55,389 nucleotides of DNA from an uncultured bacterium (GCA_903873475.1 CAIQON010000252.1:1-55389), one strand, 5' to 3'; shown: positions 35,687 to 45,896, counted from the stretch's first letter. Program-made: numbers and translations. The notes: generated from the letters alone by a model not told the origin.

Positions 35687-37900
35687 TCAGACCCGAGCCG
35701 TGCCGCGCAGCACCAGCAACGCATCTACCGCGACCACCCCTTCGCCGCGCGACCGTACGATCAACGGGTTGATGTCGAGTTCCGACAGCCGGCCGCGCAG
35801 CGACCAGGCCAGCGCGGACACCTGCACCAGCACCTCGGCCAGTGCCTCGCGATCGGCTGGTGGCCGGCCGCGCTGGCCGTCGAACAGCGCGCTGCCGCGC
35901 AGCTCGGCGACCATCGACTGCGCCTCGTCCAGGCCGAAAGGCGCGATACGGAACACCACGTCCTTCAGCGTCTCGGCGAACACGCCGCCCAGCCCGAGCG
36001 CGACCACCGGTCCGAAGGTCTCGTCGTCGACCACCCCGACGATGGCCTCGATACCACCCTCGACCATGGGACAGGCCAGCAGGCCGCCCAGCCGCGCGCC
36101 TGGCACCGCTTCGCGCGCGCGTGCCAGCATCGCTCGACCAGCCTCTGCCAGCGCAGCCACGTCCTGGATGCCGAGCCGCACCCCGCCGATGTCGCTCTTG
36201 TGCGCGATGTCGCGCGACAGCAGCTTGAGCGCGATCGGGAAGGGAATCCGCTCGCCGTCTGCTCCAGTACCCGCCAGGCCCAGGCCCTCGCGCAGCAGCG
36301 GTGAATCGAGCGGGATACGGACATCGGCCGTCACCGGGATACCCGCCGCGCGCAGCAGCGCCTTGCCTTCGTGTTCATCGAGTGCGACATCGCCCGCCGG
36401 CAGCGCATGCTGCGCAAGGCTGGCAGGCATCTGCGGTGCCGCACGTGTCCCTGCATGGCGCGCACGCGCCTGCGCGAAGTCGGCAAGCTGGCCCATCACC
36501 TGCGCCGCGCGGTTGGGCGAGGACAGCAGCGGGATACCCGCGCCGGCGAAAAACTCGTGTCCGACACTGGATATCGAGGCCGGCACTGCAGACACCGCGA
36601 ACACCGGCTTGTCGAACCTGACCGCCGCCTCGCCCAGCACGCGCGCAGCCAGCGCGAACGACGGGCCCATGATCGTGCCGAACAGCACGCACAACTGGTG
36701 CACCTCGGGGTCGGCGAGCAGGGTCTCGAACGCAGCCCGGAACGATGCCTCGTGCTCCGGCCGTGGATAGCCCGCCGTGGTATCCACCGGGTTGCCTACC
36801 GCCGCCAGCGGCGGCAGCAGCTCGCGCAGCCGCGCCTGGGTCGCCTCGCCCAGCGGCGCGAGCACCAGGCGCGCCTCGTCCGCAGCATCGGCGAACACCA
36901 CGGCGGAGCCACCGGTGTTGGTGACGATCGCCACGTTGCGCCCGCGCGCCACGCGCGCCGGCCAGGACGGCTGCGCGACCTGCGCCATGCCGGCCGACTG
37001 CAGCGACCCGCCCGACTGCCCCACCAGGAAATCCACCACCTGCTCGGCGCTCGACACCTCGACCACGCCGCACTGGCGCAGCGCCGCCCGGTACACCGCA
37101 TAGGTGCTGGTGAGGTTGGCGGTATGCGAAGCCGCGGCACGCGCACCTTGCCCGGTCTTGCCCGCCTTCCAGACCACCACCGGCTTGCCCGCTTCCAGTG
37201 CGCGGTCGAGTGCAGCCATCAGCGCGCGGCCATCGGCCACGCCCTCGATGTAGGCGAAGATCACCTTCGTCTGTGGATCGTCGACGTAGTGGTCGAGCAG
37301 TTCCGGCATCGTGATGTCCGACTCGCTGCCGGTCGCGACCACATGGCGGAAGCCGACCCCGGCCATCGCCGCCTGGATCACCACGCTCATGCCGAAGCCG
37401 CCGCTCTGCACCGCCACCGACACCCCGCCCGGCTGCAGCTTCGGCGGACGCGTGAGGCTGCCGAAGGCGGCCACGACGTTCGCATGCACGTTCACCAGGC
37501 CGATGCAGTTCGGGCCGATCAGCCGGACGCCGCCCGCCCGCGCGGCCGCGAGCATCTCCTGTTCGAGCCGCTCGCCCTCGGGCCCGATCTCGCGGAAGCC
37601 GCCACCGAGCACCACCGCATGCCCGATGCCCTTGCGCCCGCACTCGGCGACCACGCCGGCCACGTGCGCGGCCGGCAGCGCGATCACCGCCAGGTCGCAG
37701 GGACCGTCGATCGCGGCGACGGACGCATACGACCGGCGGCCATCGATCTCGCCGTACTTCGGGTTCACCGGATACACGCCGCCGGTATAGCCCGAGGTGT
37801 TCAGCGCGCGGACGGTCTGGCCGCCGAAGCGGGTGATGTCGCCGCTGGCGCCGACGATGGCGATGCCGCGGGGGGAGAGAAGGTCGGGGGAGAGTGACAT
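35687..37900 (-). CDS. Acetate-CoA ligase family protein (ADP-forming acyl-CoA synthetase type)
   Basis: SPRGIAIVGASGDITRFGGQTVRALNTSGYTGGVYPVNPKY CoA-binding domain; SGGFGMSVVIQAAMAGVGFRHVVATGSESD; C-terminal ATP-grasp AALKLLSRDIAHKSDIGGVRLGI-like region. Confidence 0.92.
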   Translation of the reverse strand: MSLSPDLLSPRGIAIVGASGDITRFGGQTVRALNTSGYTGGVYPVNPKYGEIDGRRSYASVAAIDGPCDLAVIALPAAHVAGVVAECGRKGIGHAVVLGGGFREIGPEGERLEQEMLAAARAGGVRLIGPNCIGLVNVHANVVAAFGSLTRPPKLQPGGVSVAVQSGGFGMSVVIQAAMAGVGFRHVVATGSESDITMPELLDHYVDDPQTKVIFAYIEGVADGRALMAALDRALEAGKPVVVWKAGKTGQGARAAASHTANLTSTYAVYRAALRQCGVVEVSSAEQVVDFLVGQSGGSLQSAGMAQVAQPSWPARVARGRNVAIVTNTGGSAVVFADAADEARLVLAPLGEATQARLRELLPPLAAVGNPVDTTAGYPRPEHEASFRAAFETLLADPEVHQLCVLFGTIMGPSFALAARVLGEAAVRFDKPVFAVSAVPASISSVGHEFFAGAGIPLLSSPNRAAQVMGQLADFAQARARHAGTRAAPQMPASLAQHALPAGDVALDEHEGKALLRAAGIPVTADVRIPLDSPLLREGLGLAGTGADGERIPFPIALKLLSRDIAHKSDIGGVRLGIQDVAALAEAGRAMLARAREAVPGARLGGLLACPMVEGGIEAIVGVVDDETFGPVVALGLGGVFAETLKDVVFRIAPFGLDEAQSMVAELRGSALFDGQRGRPPADREALAEVLVQVSALAWSLRGRLSELDINPLIVRSRGEGVVAVDALLVLRGTARV

Positions 37901-37970
37901 GCGGCCGACGTTAGCAGATCGAGAGCCAGTCGACGCGGCGCCAGCACCGGGGCTCGAATACCATCGTGGC

Positions 37971-38513
37971 ATGACGATGCCCATTGCGCCCTCCCCATGG
38001 ATCACCCGCTGGAGCGCCGAGGTCACCACCGGCCCGGTGCTGGACATCGCCTGCGGCAGCGGGCGCCACGTCCGCTGGTTCGCCGAGCGCGGCCTGCCGG
38101 TGGTCGCGGTCGATCGCCAGCGGCCCGGCACGGGCGGACCGGACGACCTGTGCAACCTGCCCGGCGTCGAGTTCATCCAGGCCGACCTCGAAGACGGCAG
38201 CCCGTGGCCGCTGGGCGAGCGGCGCTTCTCCGCGATCGTGGTCACGAACTACCTGCACCGCCCGCTGTTCCCGCGGATCGCAGCCGCGCTCGCCGAGGGC
38301 GGACTGCTGATCTACGAGACCTTCATGGTCGGCAACGAGCGCTTCGGCCGCCCGACGAATCCTGAGTTCCTGCTGCGACCAGGCGAACTGCGCGAGGCGT
38401 TCCCCGGGCTGTCGGTGATCGCTTTCGAAGAGGGCGAGACCGGCAGCCCGAAGCCGGCGATGATTCAGCGGGTGGTCATGCGGCGGCCGTGCGACGAATT
38501 GGAGTCAATGTGA
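37971..38513 (+). CDS. Class I SAM-dependent methyltransferase
   Basis: GPVLDIACGSGRHVRWFAERGLPVVAVDRQ...FSAIVVTNYLHRPLFPRIAAALAEGGLLIYETF. Confidence 0.9.
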   Translation: MTMPIAPSPWITRWSAEVTTGPVLDIACGSGRHVRWFAERGLPVVAVDRQRPGTGGPDDLCNLPGVEFIQADLEDGSPWPLGERRFSAIVVTNYLHRPLFPRIAAALAEGGLLIYETFMVGNERFGRPTNPEFLLRPGELREAFPGLSVIAFEEGETGSPKPAMIQRVVMRRPCDELESM

Positions 38514-38583
38514 CTACGGTGTATTGACGCTCCGGAGAAGCGTGCCCTAGCATGATTTCTCCAGCCCTCACGGGCATCGCCGA

Positions 38584-39558
38584 ATGGAGACCCAGATGAG
38601 CGCCCAGTTGGCCCCGAACCCCTACACCAGTCTCTATGCCAAGGGGTCGCCCGAGCGCGGACTGCACGCCCTCGGCCTTCGCGAGAAACGCTTTCCGCTC
38701 TCGACGGAATCGCGCGACTCGGTCACCGCACGGATGTGGTCCGACGCGAAGAACCTGACCTGGGATGCACGCAAGGACATCCCGTACCACACCTTCGATC
38801 GCAGCAAGTACTCGCAGGAACAGCTCGACGCGGCCCGCCTGTGCTGGAGCCGCCGGGCGTGGACCGAGTACACCGGCATCGTCGAGTCGCCTTCTATGTG
38901 CATCCGGCTCTGCCTCGAGGGCGACCAGCCGATCGAAACCAAGTTTCTGCTCGCCTCGAAGGTGTTCGAAGAAGCGCGGCACTGCGAGGCGTCGTTCCTG
39001 CTGGCCGACGCGATGGGTGGCTACATCCAGGAGCCGCCTCCGCACGATGCGATCGTGAAGCTGGTGGTCGCGGGCTTCCGCGACCGGCTGGCATTCAACC
39101 CGAATGTCTCAGCCGAGGCCGGCATCGCCGCCTGGCACATCATCTCGGAAGGCATCGCAGTCGACATATTCAACATCCGCTATCAGTGGACCGACGAGCC
39201 GGTGACGCGCGAGGTGATTCGCCTGATCAACCAGGATGAAGTCCGGCACGTGGAACTCGGCTGGGCGTTCCTCGAAGAACGCGCGCCGCACATGACCCGG
39301 GCCCAACTCGACGAGGTCGAGCTCGCGGTACGCGACGTGATCGAGAACGTCGAGATGAAGGGCTTCCATTCGATCTTCATGCTCGAGGACGACGTCGACA
39401 GCATCATGATCGAGGCCGAGGCGATCGCCGCCAAGGCGCGCCTCGGCTTCTGCCCACCGGAGGCGGAGCACAAGGCATTCGTGCAGTGCATCCAGAACTG
39501 CCGGGCGCGCTTCGCGAAGATCGGCATCCGCATTCCGCTTTACCCGCAGATCGAGTAG
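38584..39558 (+). CDS. Ferritin-like diiron protein (putative diiron oxygenase)
   Basis: Helical protein with two carboxylate/His motifs, ...FEEARHCEAS... and ...NQDEVRHVELGW..., plus E residues in preceding helices. Confidence 0.8.
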   Translation: METQMSAQLAPNPYTSLYAKGSPERGLHALGLREKRFPLSTESRDSVTARMWSDAKNLTWDARKDIPYHTFDRSKYSQEQLDAARLCWSRRAWTEYTGIVESPSMCIRLCLEGDQPIETKFLLASKVFEEARHCEASFLLADAMGGYIQEPPPHDAIVKLVVAGFRDRLAFNPNVSAEAGIAAWHIISEGIAVDIFNIRYQWTDEPVTREVIRLINQDEVRHVELGWAFLEERAPHMTRAQLDEVELAVRDVIENVEMKGFHSIFMLEDDVDSIMIEAEAIAAKARLGFCPPEAEHKAFVQCIQNCRARFAKIGIRIPLYPQIE

Positions 39559-39602
39559 CTGGTCCCGGGCTGTACGGGTCCCCGGAAGGACGGCGTCAGG
39601 TG

Positions 39603-40049
39603 TCAGGCCGTCCAGGTGTCCCGCGCAGCACCTGCGCTGCGGGTCTTAGCCGCGATCTCCGGATCGCGCGACGCCATGCCGTTCTCGAGGATGAACGCCT
39701 TGTATGCCTCAAGCCTGTGGATCGTCTCTTCGGTCAGGTGGAACTCGACGCGCCGGGCGTCCTCGACCGATACTCGTTGCACGATCGCCTTGCGCGAGCG
39801 CAGCCGATTCAGCCGGCGCTGCACCGTGCTGGGTGCACCGAAATCCGCGAGGACCAGCTCCTTGAGCCCGACTGGATGTCCGGACTTCTGCCCGTAGCCG
39901 ATGGCCCATACCAGGTCGAGATCCTCCAGCGTACCGACGAACGCAAGATGCTTGCGTTCGAATTCGCGGAACAAAGTCTTGGCAAGAAAGAAGTTCTGGT
40001 CAGACATGTCGGCGTGGCCTGCGCCCGGCGCAGGTTCTCGAAAAGTCAT
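39603..40049 (-). CDS. MarR-like winged-helix transcriptional regulator (start uncertain)
   Basis: GHPVGLKELVLADFGAPSTVQRRLNRLRSRKAIVQRVSVEDARRVEFHLTEETIHRLE. Confidence 0.75.
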   Translation of the reverse strand: MTFREPAPGAGHADMSDQNFFLAKTLFREFERKHLAFVGTLEDLDLVWAIGYGQKSGHPVGLKELVLADFGAPSTVQRRLNRLRSRKAIVQRVSVEDARRVEFHLTEETIHRLEAYKAFILENGMASRDPEIAAKTRSAGAARDTWTA

Positions 40050-40091
40050 GCAATTATCAGCCTGTAAGGTCGCACGTCAAGGGTTCTTCGC

Positions 40092-41156
40092 TTGCTGACC
40101 AATATCCACGAAATCCGGATCGAGGGTCTGCCTGCACCAGTGACCGTCTCCTGCCCTCAGGGCACGCCCCTGCTCGACGCGATGGTCGCGGCCGGTGTGC
40201 CGATCGCATACTGCTGCCGGGCGGGGATCTGCGGAATGTGCAAGACGTTGCTGACCAGCGGCGAGGTGGACCACGATACCTGCAGCGAGCGAGCACTATC
40301 CCCAGAGGAGCGCAACTCTGGGCAGGTGCTGACCTGCCGTGCAAGCCCGCTGTCCGCCTGCGTCGTGCGCCCGCTAAATGTCCTGGGCTCGGCGGGCCCT
40401 TCGTTCAGCGGCACGCTGGGTACCGTGGTCACCGTCGAGACGCTGGCGCTGCCGGTCGATGCCCCGCTGTTCGTGGTCACGGCCCGGGTGCAGGAAGCCC
40501 GCCAGCTCGACGCCTGGCATCTCGGGCACTGGGCCTGGGTGGAGTCCATCGACGGGGAGCGCGCGAACGGCTCGGTCGCCGCATCCTACGCGGGCACCGA
40601 TCCGGCGGACCCCTGTGTCGGCCACTGGGTCCTGCGCGGGCCGGCTGCTGCGCTGGACATGCCATCGCTGGGGCGCGATCCTGGCGCGGTACTGTTCTTC
40701 GACGGGCCGCACGGGACGCCGCTCAATACCGAGATCGCCGGCAGCCCCTTCGTGCTGGTCACGGACACGCTGGGCATGCCCTTCGTCGGCGCGCTCGCAT
40801 GGCGAAAACTGCTCGGCGATCCGCTACACGCCGACGCGGTCTGCTTCGCCGGCGCCCCTGTGCAGCAGGCGCATGGCATGCCGGCGGGGCGGCAGTCGGA
40901 TGCGGCCGGCAGCGCACTATCTCCGGCATGGTCCGTGACCGCATCCGCAGACCTCGATCCGGCCCTGCTGCGGGAGGCCTTGTCGACCCACGCCGCCAGG
41001 GCGGCCGCCGAGGGAAGACGCATGCGCATCGTCACGCGCGGCGCGTCCGGCTTCCAGGGGGCACTGCGCCGCGCGCTTCGCGGCAGCGGCATCCGGCAGT
41101 GGGACGTACACGCCGAGTCCACCCTCGACCTCGAGCAGGTCCCGCCCAACCCGTGA
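40092..41156 (+). CDS. 2Fe-2S ferredoxin-type domain fused to a divergent reductase-like domain
   Basis: PIAYCCRAGICGMCKTLLTSGEV...VLTCRASPLSA plant-type 2Fe-2S motif; the roughly 250-aa C-terminal region has only weak FNR-like pattern. Confidence 0.75.
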   Translation: MLTNIHEIRIEGLPAPVTVSCPQGTPLLDAMVAAGVPIAYCCRAGICGMCKTLLTSGEVDHDTCSERALSPEERNSGQVLTCRASPLSACVVRPLNVLGSAGPSFSGTLGTVVTVETLALPVDAPLFVVTARVQEARQLDAWHLGHWAWVESIDGERANGSVAASYAGTDPADPCVGHWVLRGPAAALDMPSLGRDPGAVLFFDGPHGTPLNTEIAGSPFVLVTDTLGMPFVGALAWRKLLGDPLHADAVCFAGAPVQQAHGMPAGRQSDAAGSALSPAWSVTASADLDPALLREALSTHAARAAAEGRRMRIVTRGASGFQGALRRALRGSGIRQWDVHAESTLDLEQVPPNP

Positions 41157-41251
41157 AATCTCACACCCTCCTGTCCCTCCCACTCTGTGGCACAGGGCTT
41201 GCTGTTGATCTGTACCCACCTGTGGTTGTCCCAACCTAAAGGAGTCGGTCG

Positions 41252-42229
41252 ATGATTAAGCGCGCAGTTGGTCGCAGCCCTATTGCCTTCGCAGCGTTCG
41301 CGCTGCTCCTCTCAGTCAACAGCCTTGCGCAGAGCCCGGGGCAGCCGATGCGCCTGGTGGTGCCGTTCCCGCCCGGGGGTACGGCGGACCTGCTCGGCAG
41401 GCTGGTCGCACAGCGGCTGGGCGATGCGCTGAAGACGACGGTCGTGATCGACAACCGTGTCGGCGCCGGTGGCAGCGTCGGCGCGGAGGTCGTGGCCAAG
41501 GCGCCCCCCGATGGTACGACCCTGCTGCTCGGCAACGCCTCCACACACGCGATCAACCAATGGCTCTACAAGCGCATCGGCTACGACCCGATCAAGGACT
41601 TCGCGCCGATCGCGCAGGTCGCCAACGTGCCGCTGATCATGCTGGTGCATCCGTCGCTGCCCGTAAAGTCGGCGAAGGACCTGGTGGCACTCGCTCGCAA
41701 GCGGCCTGGGCAGATGAACTACGCCTCGGGCGGCGCCGGCAGCACCACCCATCTCTCGATGGAACTGCTGAAGACGCTGCTCAAGCTCGATATCGCGCAC
41801 ATCGCCTACCGAGGCAGCGGCCCGGCACTGTCGGCCCTGATGGCAGGCGAAATCCCGGTCATGATCGAGCTGATGCCATCGGCGCTGGCTCTGGTCAAGG
41901 CAGGCAAGCTCGAGGCACTGGCAGTGACCAGCGGCAAGCGTTCCGCGCTGCTGCCGGATGTACCCACCCTCGCCGAGACGGTCAGCCCGGGCTACGAGGT
42001 TGCCTCGTGGTTCGGCGTTATCGCACCGGCCGGCACCCCTGCTGCGACGATCAGCCGGCTCAATGTCGAGATCGTCAAGTTCATGGCCACAGCCGAGGTA
42101 CGCGACCGGATGCTCACCCTCGGTGCGGAGCCCGTAACCGGATCACCGGACGATTTTCTGAAATTCATTCGCGCCGAAGGCGCGCGCTGGGAAAAGGTCG
42201 TGCAGAGTTCGGGCGCGAAAGCCGACTAA
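41252..42229 (+). CDS. TTT substrate-binding protein (Bug/TctC family)
   Basis: PGQPMRLVVPFPPGGTADLLGRLVAQRLGDALKTTVVIDNRVGAGGSVGAEVVAKAPPDGTTLL. Confidence 0.95.
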   Translation: MIKRAVGRSPIAFAAFALLLSVNSLAQSPGQPMRLVVPFPPGGTADLLGRLVAQRLGDALKTTVVIDNRVGAGGSVGAEVVAKAPPDGTTLLLGNASTHAINQWLYKRIGYDPIKDFAPIAQVANVPLIMLVHPSLPVKSAKDLVALARKRPGQMNYASGGAGSTTHLSMELLKTLLKLDIAHIAYRGSGPALSALMAGEIPVMIELMPSALALVKAGKLEALAVTSGKRSALLPDVPTLAETVSPGYEVASWFGVIAPAGTPAATISRLNVEIVKFMATAEVRDRMLTLGAEPVTGSPDDFLKFIRAEGARWEKVVQSSGAKAD

Positions 42230-42808
42230 CTAGCTGCCAGCGGGCGCTGTCGCGGGTGCGGGCGGCGGTCGCCGTTGCACGCGGGCCCGGATACGGCCAC
42301 CAGCCGCGAACACCATCACCAGGAGGATCTCATCCGGAAGCGGCGCATCGCTCATGGCCACGGTCAGGGTATCGAGGTGATCGAACGACCAGATGTCGTC
42401 CTTGTGGTTGATCGGCACGTCGAGCACCGTGCCCGGCGCGCCGACCTTGGCAGCCGCCCCGATGAGCGCTTTTCCGCCACCGATCGACGCGCGCATCGGC
42501 ACGCCCAGCGCCGGGTGCAGCAGCGCCGCGGCATGCTCGAGTTCACCGCCGGTACCGACGACCGCTCCCTTTCCGTAGGCCTCGGCCGGCGCACCGAGCA
42601 GCGCGATCGCCCTGGGCAGGCAGTGCTCCGCAACCTCGCACGACAGATCCGTGAGCAGGTCCAGGCTTCCGGCCTGCCCGAAGGCAAGCGGATTGCGGAT
42701 CGCGGCCAGGACCGCCACGCGGACCGTCGGCACCGGAACCTGCAAGCCGCCATCGGCGTGCGTCATGTCCAGAATGAACTGTGTCCTGCGAACGGCGTCG
42801 AGTGTCAT
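42230..42808 (-). CDS. Amino acid synthesis family protein (AA_synth, PF06684-like)
   Basis: VRVAVLAAIRNPLAF...GKGAVVGTGGELEHAAALLHPALGVPMRASIGGGKALIGAAAKVGAPGTVLDVPINHKDD. Confidence 0.8.
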   Translation of the reverse strand: MTLDAVRRTQFILDMTHADGGLQVPVPTVRVAVLAAIRNPLAFGQAGSLDLLTDLSCEVAEHCLPRAIALLGAPAEAYGKGAVVGTGGELEHAAALLHPALGVPMRASIGGGKALIGAAAKVGAPGTVLDVPINHKDDIWSFDHLDTLTVAMSDAPLPDEILLVMVFAAGGRIRARVQRRPPPAPATAPAGS

Positions 42809-42860
42809 GCCTGAACCTCACATCTGAAAGAGTCGGAACCAGCCCTCGGAGCGTACCCAA

Positions 42861-43859
42861 ATGGCCATCGATTTTCATGCCTACTATCAGCCGCTCGCAT
42901 TCCTCGACCGGTTGAGGCAGCGCACGTCCTACCCGCGAATCGAAGCCGTCGACGGGCGCGAGATCGTCTGGTCGGCGCCCGGCGTCGGCCGTCCGCTGAG
43001 GCCGGAACAGAACGACATCGCAGGGCGGCTGGCGATGATGGACGCCGCGGGCATCGATACGCAGATCCTGCGGCTGCAGAACGTCAGCGGCATCGATGCG
43101 CTTGAGATCGGCGAGGGTCGCGAGGTCGCGCGCGCGGCGAACGAGGAACTGTCTGGGCTCTCCGCGAAGCACCCGACACGGTTCGTACCGTTCGCGTCAG
43201 TGCCGATGCGCGACATCCGGTCGGCCATCGAGGCACTCGAACATGCGGTGCTTCGGCTTGGACACTGTGGGGTCGGCATTTCGGTGCAGACCGGTGGCGT
43301 GTTCGTCGACCATCCGTCCGTTGCACCGTTCCTCGATCGCGTCGAGTCGCTCGGCGTGACGCTGCTGCTGCTGCCCAACCATCCGTCGAGCCTGGACAGC
43401 GTCCTCGCGCCGCATGGCTGGCTGACCGGCTCGTTCGGCTTCCAGACCGACATCAGCGTCGCGGCCTTGCGCCTGCTCTACGGTGGCGCGCTGGACAGCC
43501 GCCCGCGGCTGCGCGTAATCCTGGCCAACCTCGGCGGTGTGCTGCCCTTCCTCACCGAGCGGCTGGAAGAGTACTGGCGCCGGGTCCACGCGGGCGACCG
43601 CAGCGTCGCGATGCCGCCACCAGTGGAAGCGCTGCGCCGCTTCCACTACGAGACCGCATCCGGCGACCCAAGGGCGATACGCTTGGCGGCAGAGGTACTC
43701 GGCACCGACAGGCTGGTATTCGGCAGCGACTATCCGTCATTCGAGATGGCCCGCGGGGTGGCCAACGTGCGCGCCTCGGGACTCGACGAAACCGGCATCG
43801 AACAGATACTGCGCGGCAACGCAAGGCCGTTGATCGTGCGTTCCGGGGCAGAAAGCTAG
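42861..43859 (+). CDS. Amidohydrolase family protein (amidohydrolase 2/ACMSD-like)
   Basis: MAIDFHAYYQP...RFVPFASVPMRDIRSAIEALEHAV...GTDRLVFGSDYPSFEMARG. Confidence 0.88.
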   Translation: MAIDFHAYYQPLAFLDRLRQRTSYPRIEAVDGREIVWSAPGVGRPLRPEQNDIAGRLAMMDAAGIDTQILRLQNVSGIDALEIGEGREVARAANEELSGLSAKHPTRFVPFASVPMRDIRSAIEALEHAVLRLGHCGVGISVQTGGVFVDHPSVAPFLDRVESLGVTLLLLPNHPSSLDSVLAPHGWLTGSFGFQTDISVAALRLLYGGALDSRPRLRVILANLGGVLPFLTERLEEYWRRVHAGDRSVAMPPPVEALRRFHYETASGDPRAIRLAAEVLGTDRLVFGSDYPSFEMARGVANVRASGLDETGIEQILRGNARPLIVRSGAES

Positions 43860-43873
43860 GCGACGGAGGGCGC

Positions 43874-44863
43874 CTACTCCGCTGGCTTGCGCATCGTCCG
43901 GATCGCCTCGCTCACTCGTCTCGCATCCACCTCGAGGAACTTCTGGAACTCCGGCGAATCCTGGAAGGCCACCGGCGTCAGCACCCTGGACATCGCCGAC
44001 CGGTATTCCTCGCCGGTGACCACCTGGCGCACCGCGTCGCGCAACTGGCGCACGATCGGCTCGGACGTACCGCGCACTGCGAAGACCCCCGTCCAGTTGT
44101 AGAACTCGGCCTTGTAGCCCAGTTCGATCAGCGTCGGCACATCGGGGTAGAGCGCGTTGCGTTCGGCACCCCAGGTGCCGTAGACCCGCACCTTGCCCGC
44201 CTTCACATGCGGTGACGACAGCGCCGGGGACGCAGCCAGCATGGTGGCATGCCCACCGAGTACCGAGGCCATCGCCGGCGCGCCACCCACGTACGGCACG
44301 TCCTGCAGCCGGATGCCGGCTGCGGTGGCGAAGATCTCCATCGCCGTATGCTGCGGGGCATACAGGCCCGAGTGCGCATAGAACATCTCGCCCGGCCGCT
44401 TGCGTGCGGCGGCGACCAGTTCCTTCACCGATCGCCACTGTGCCGCCGGGTTGGCCACCAGCAGCGGCGGATCGGCGGTCAACCGCGCGATCGGGATGAA
44501 CTGCTCGCGGGTGAAGGCCTGCGGCCGCTTGAACAGGGCATCGACCTCCGGCACCGTGCTGAACGACGAGATGGTCACCAGCAGCGTGTAGCCGTCGGGC
44601 TTCGATGCCGCAGCGGCAGCGGTGCCGATCGCACCCGCGGCCCCTGGCCGGTTGGTGACGATGACCGGCTGCTTGAACAGGCGGTCGAGCTGGTTCGCCA
44701 GCGGCCGGGCGACGATGTCGCCCGCGCCACCGGGCGGGAACGGCACGATCAGCGTGATCGGCCGGGACGGCCAGGTCTCCTGGGCGTGCACCAGGCCGGC
44801 GATTGCGGGGGCAAGTGCGATCAACAACGTGCGCAGTGCTGCGGCGCCGGTTCTCACGTTCAT
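43874..44863 (-). CDS. TTT substrate-binding protein (Bug/TctC family)
   Basis: WPSRPITLIVPFPPGGAGDIVARPLANQLDRLFKQPVIVTNRPGAAGAIGTAAAAASKPDGYTLL. Confidence 0.95.
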   Translation of the reverse strand: MNVRTGAAALRTLLIALAPAIAGLVHAQETWPSRPITLIVPFPPGGAGDIVARPLANQLDRLFKQPVIVTNRPGAAGAIGTAAAAASKPDGYTLLVTISSFSTVPEVDALFKRPQAFTREQFIPIARLTADPPLLVANPAAQWRSVKELVAAARKRPGEMFYAHSGLYAPQHTAMEIFATAAGIRLQDVPYVGGAPAMASVLGGHATMLAASPALSSPHVKAGKVRVYGTWGAERNALYPDVPTLIELGYKAEFYNWTGVFAVRGTSEPIVRQLRDAVRQVVTGEEYRSAMSRVLTPVAFQDSPEFQKFLEVDARRVSEAIRTMRKPAE

Positions 44864-44930
44864 ATTCAGGCCTCGGTAGCAGGCACGCTAAGCCAGCCGC
44901 GCCCGTTCAGGAGCGTTCCATCCGTACAGG

Positions 44931-45896
44931 TCATTCGCCGACGACGTTCCCCGCCTTGATCACCTTCGCCCACTTCGCGGTCTCGGCTTCCATCAGCCTG
45001 GCGAATTCGGCGGTGGTACGGCGCGACGTCACCACGCCCTGCTCGTCGAGACGGCGCACCATGTCCGGCACCTCGAGCAGCGCGTTTATCGCACCGTGCA
45101 TCTGGCCGATGATACCCACCGGTGTCGCACGCGGCGCGAACAGCCCGAACCAGATCTGCGACTCGTAGCCCGGCAGGCCCGACTCGTTGATGGTGGGCAC
45201 GTCGGGGAAGGCCGGGTTGCGCTTCGGCCCGCCCATGGCGATCAGGCGCAGCCGGCCGCTCTTGATGAACGGCAGCGCACCGGGCAGCGAGCCGATCTGC
45301 AACTGCGAGTTGCCGGCCACGTTGTCGGCGAGCGCCGGCCCGCCGCCCTTGAACGGCACATGCGTCATCCGGGTCTTCGACAGCAGCATGAACAGCTCGG
45401 TGTTCAGGTGCGGAAAGCCGCCGATGCCCGACGAGGCGTAGTTGATCTCGCCCGGCCGCTTGCGCGCGAGCGCGATCAGCTCCTTCACGTTGGCCGCCGG
45501 GAAGCTTGGATGCACCACCAGTGCGCTATCGCTGGTGCCGATCATCGCCACCGGCGCGAAGCTGTTGACGAGGTCGACCTTCGCCTTCTGGATGATGAAG
45601 CCGTAGCCGGTGGAGGTGAGCATCCAGGTGTAGCCATCGGGCGCGGCCGCCGAGGCGAACTCCAGGCCGACGATCGACCCGGCACCGGCGCGATTCTCGA
45701 TCACCACGTTCTGGCCGAAGCGCTTCGACAGGTCGGCTGCGAGCATGCGGCCGACGATGTCGGTGCTGCCACCGGGCGCCCAGGGAACGATGATGCGCAT
45801 CGGTTTTTCGGGCCAGGACTGGGCATGGACGGGAGCGGCGGCGAAGGCTGCCGCGACGGTGGTAGCGAGGGCGGTGACGAACGAAGAGGCAGCCAT
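44931..45896 (-). CDS. TTT substrate-binding protein (Bug/TctC family)
   Basis: SWPEKPMRIIVPWAPGGSTDIVGRMLAADLSKRFGQNVVIENRAGAGS...HVPFKGGGPALADNVAG. The ORF track extends to 46595 only through stop-free antisense sequence. Confidence 0.95.
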   Translation of the reverse strand: MAASSFVTALATTVAAAFAAAPVHAQSWPEKPMRIIVPWAPGGSTDIVGRMLAADLSKRFGQNVVIENRAGAGSIVGLEFASAAAPDGYTWMLTSTGYGFIIQKAKVDLVNSFAPVAMIGTSDSALVVHPSFPAANVKELIALARKRPGEINYASSGIGGFPHLNTELFMLLSKTRMTHVPFKGGGPALADNVAGNSQLQIGSLPGALPFIKSGRLRLIAMGGPKRNPAFPDVPTINESGLPGYESQIWFGLFAPRATPVGIIGQMHGAINALLEVPDMVRRLDEQGVVTSRRTTAEFARLMEAETAKWAKVIKAGNVVGE

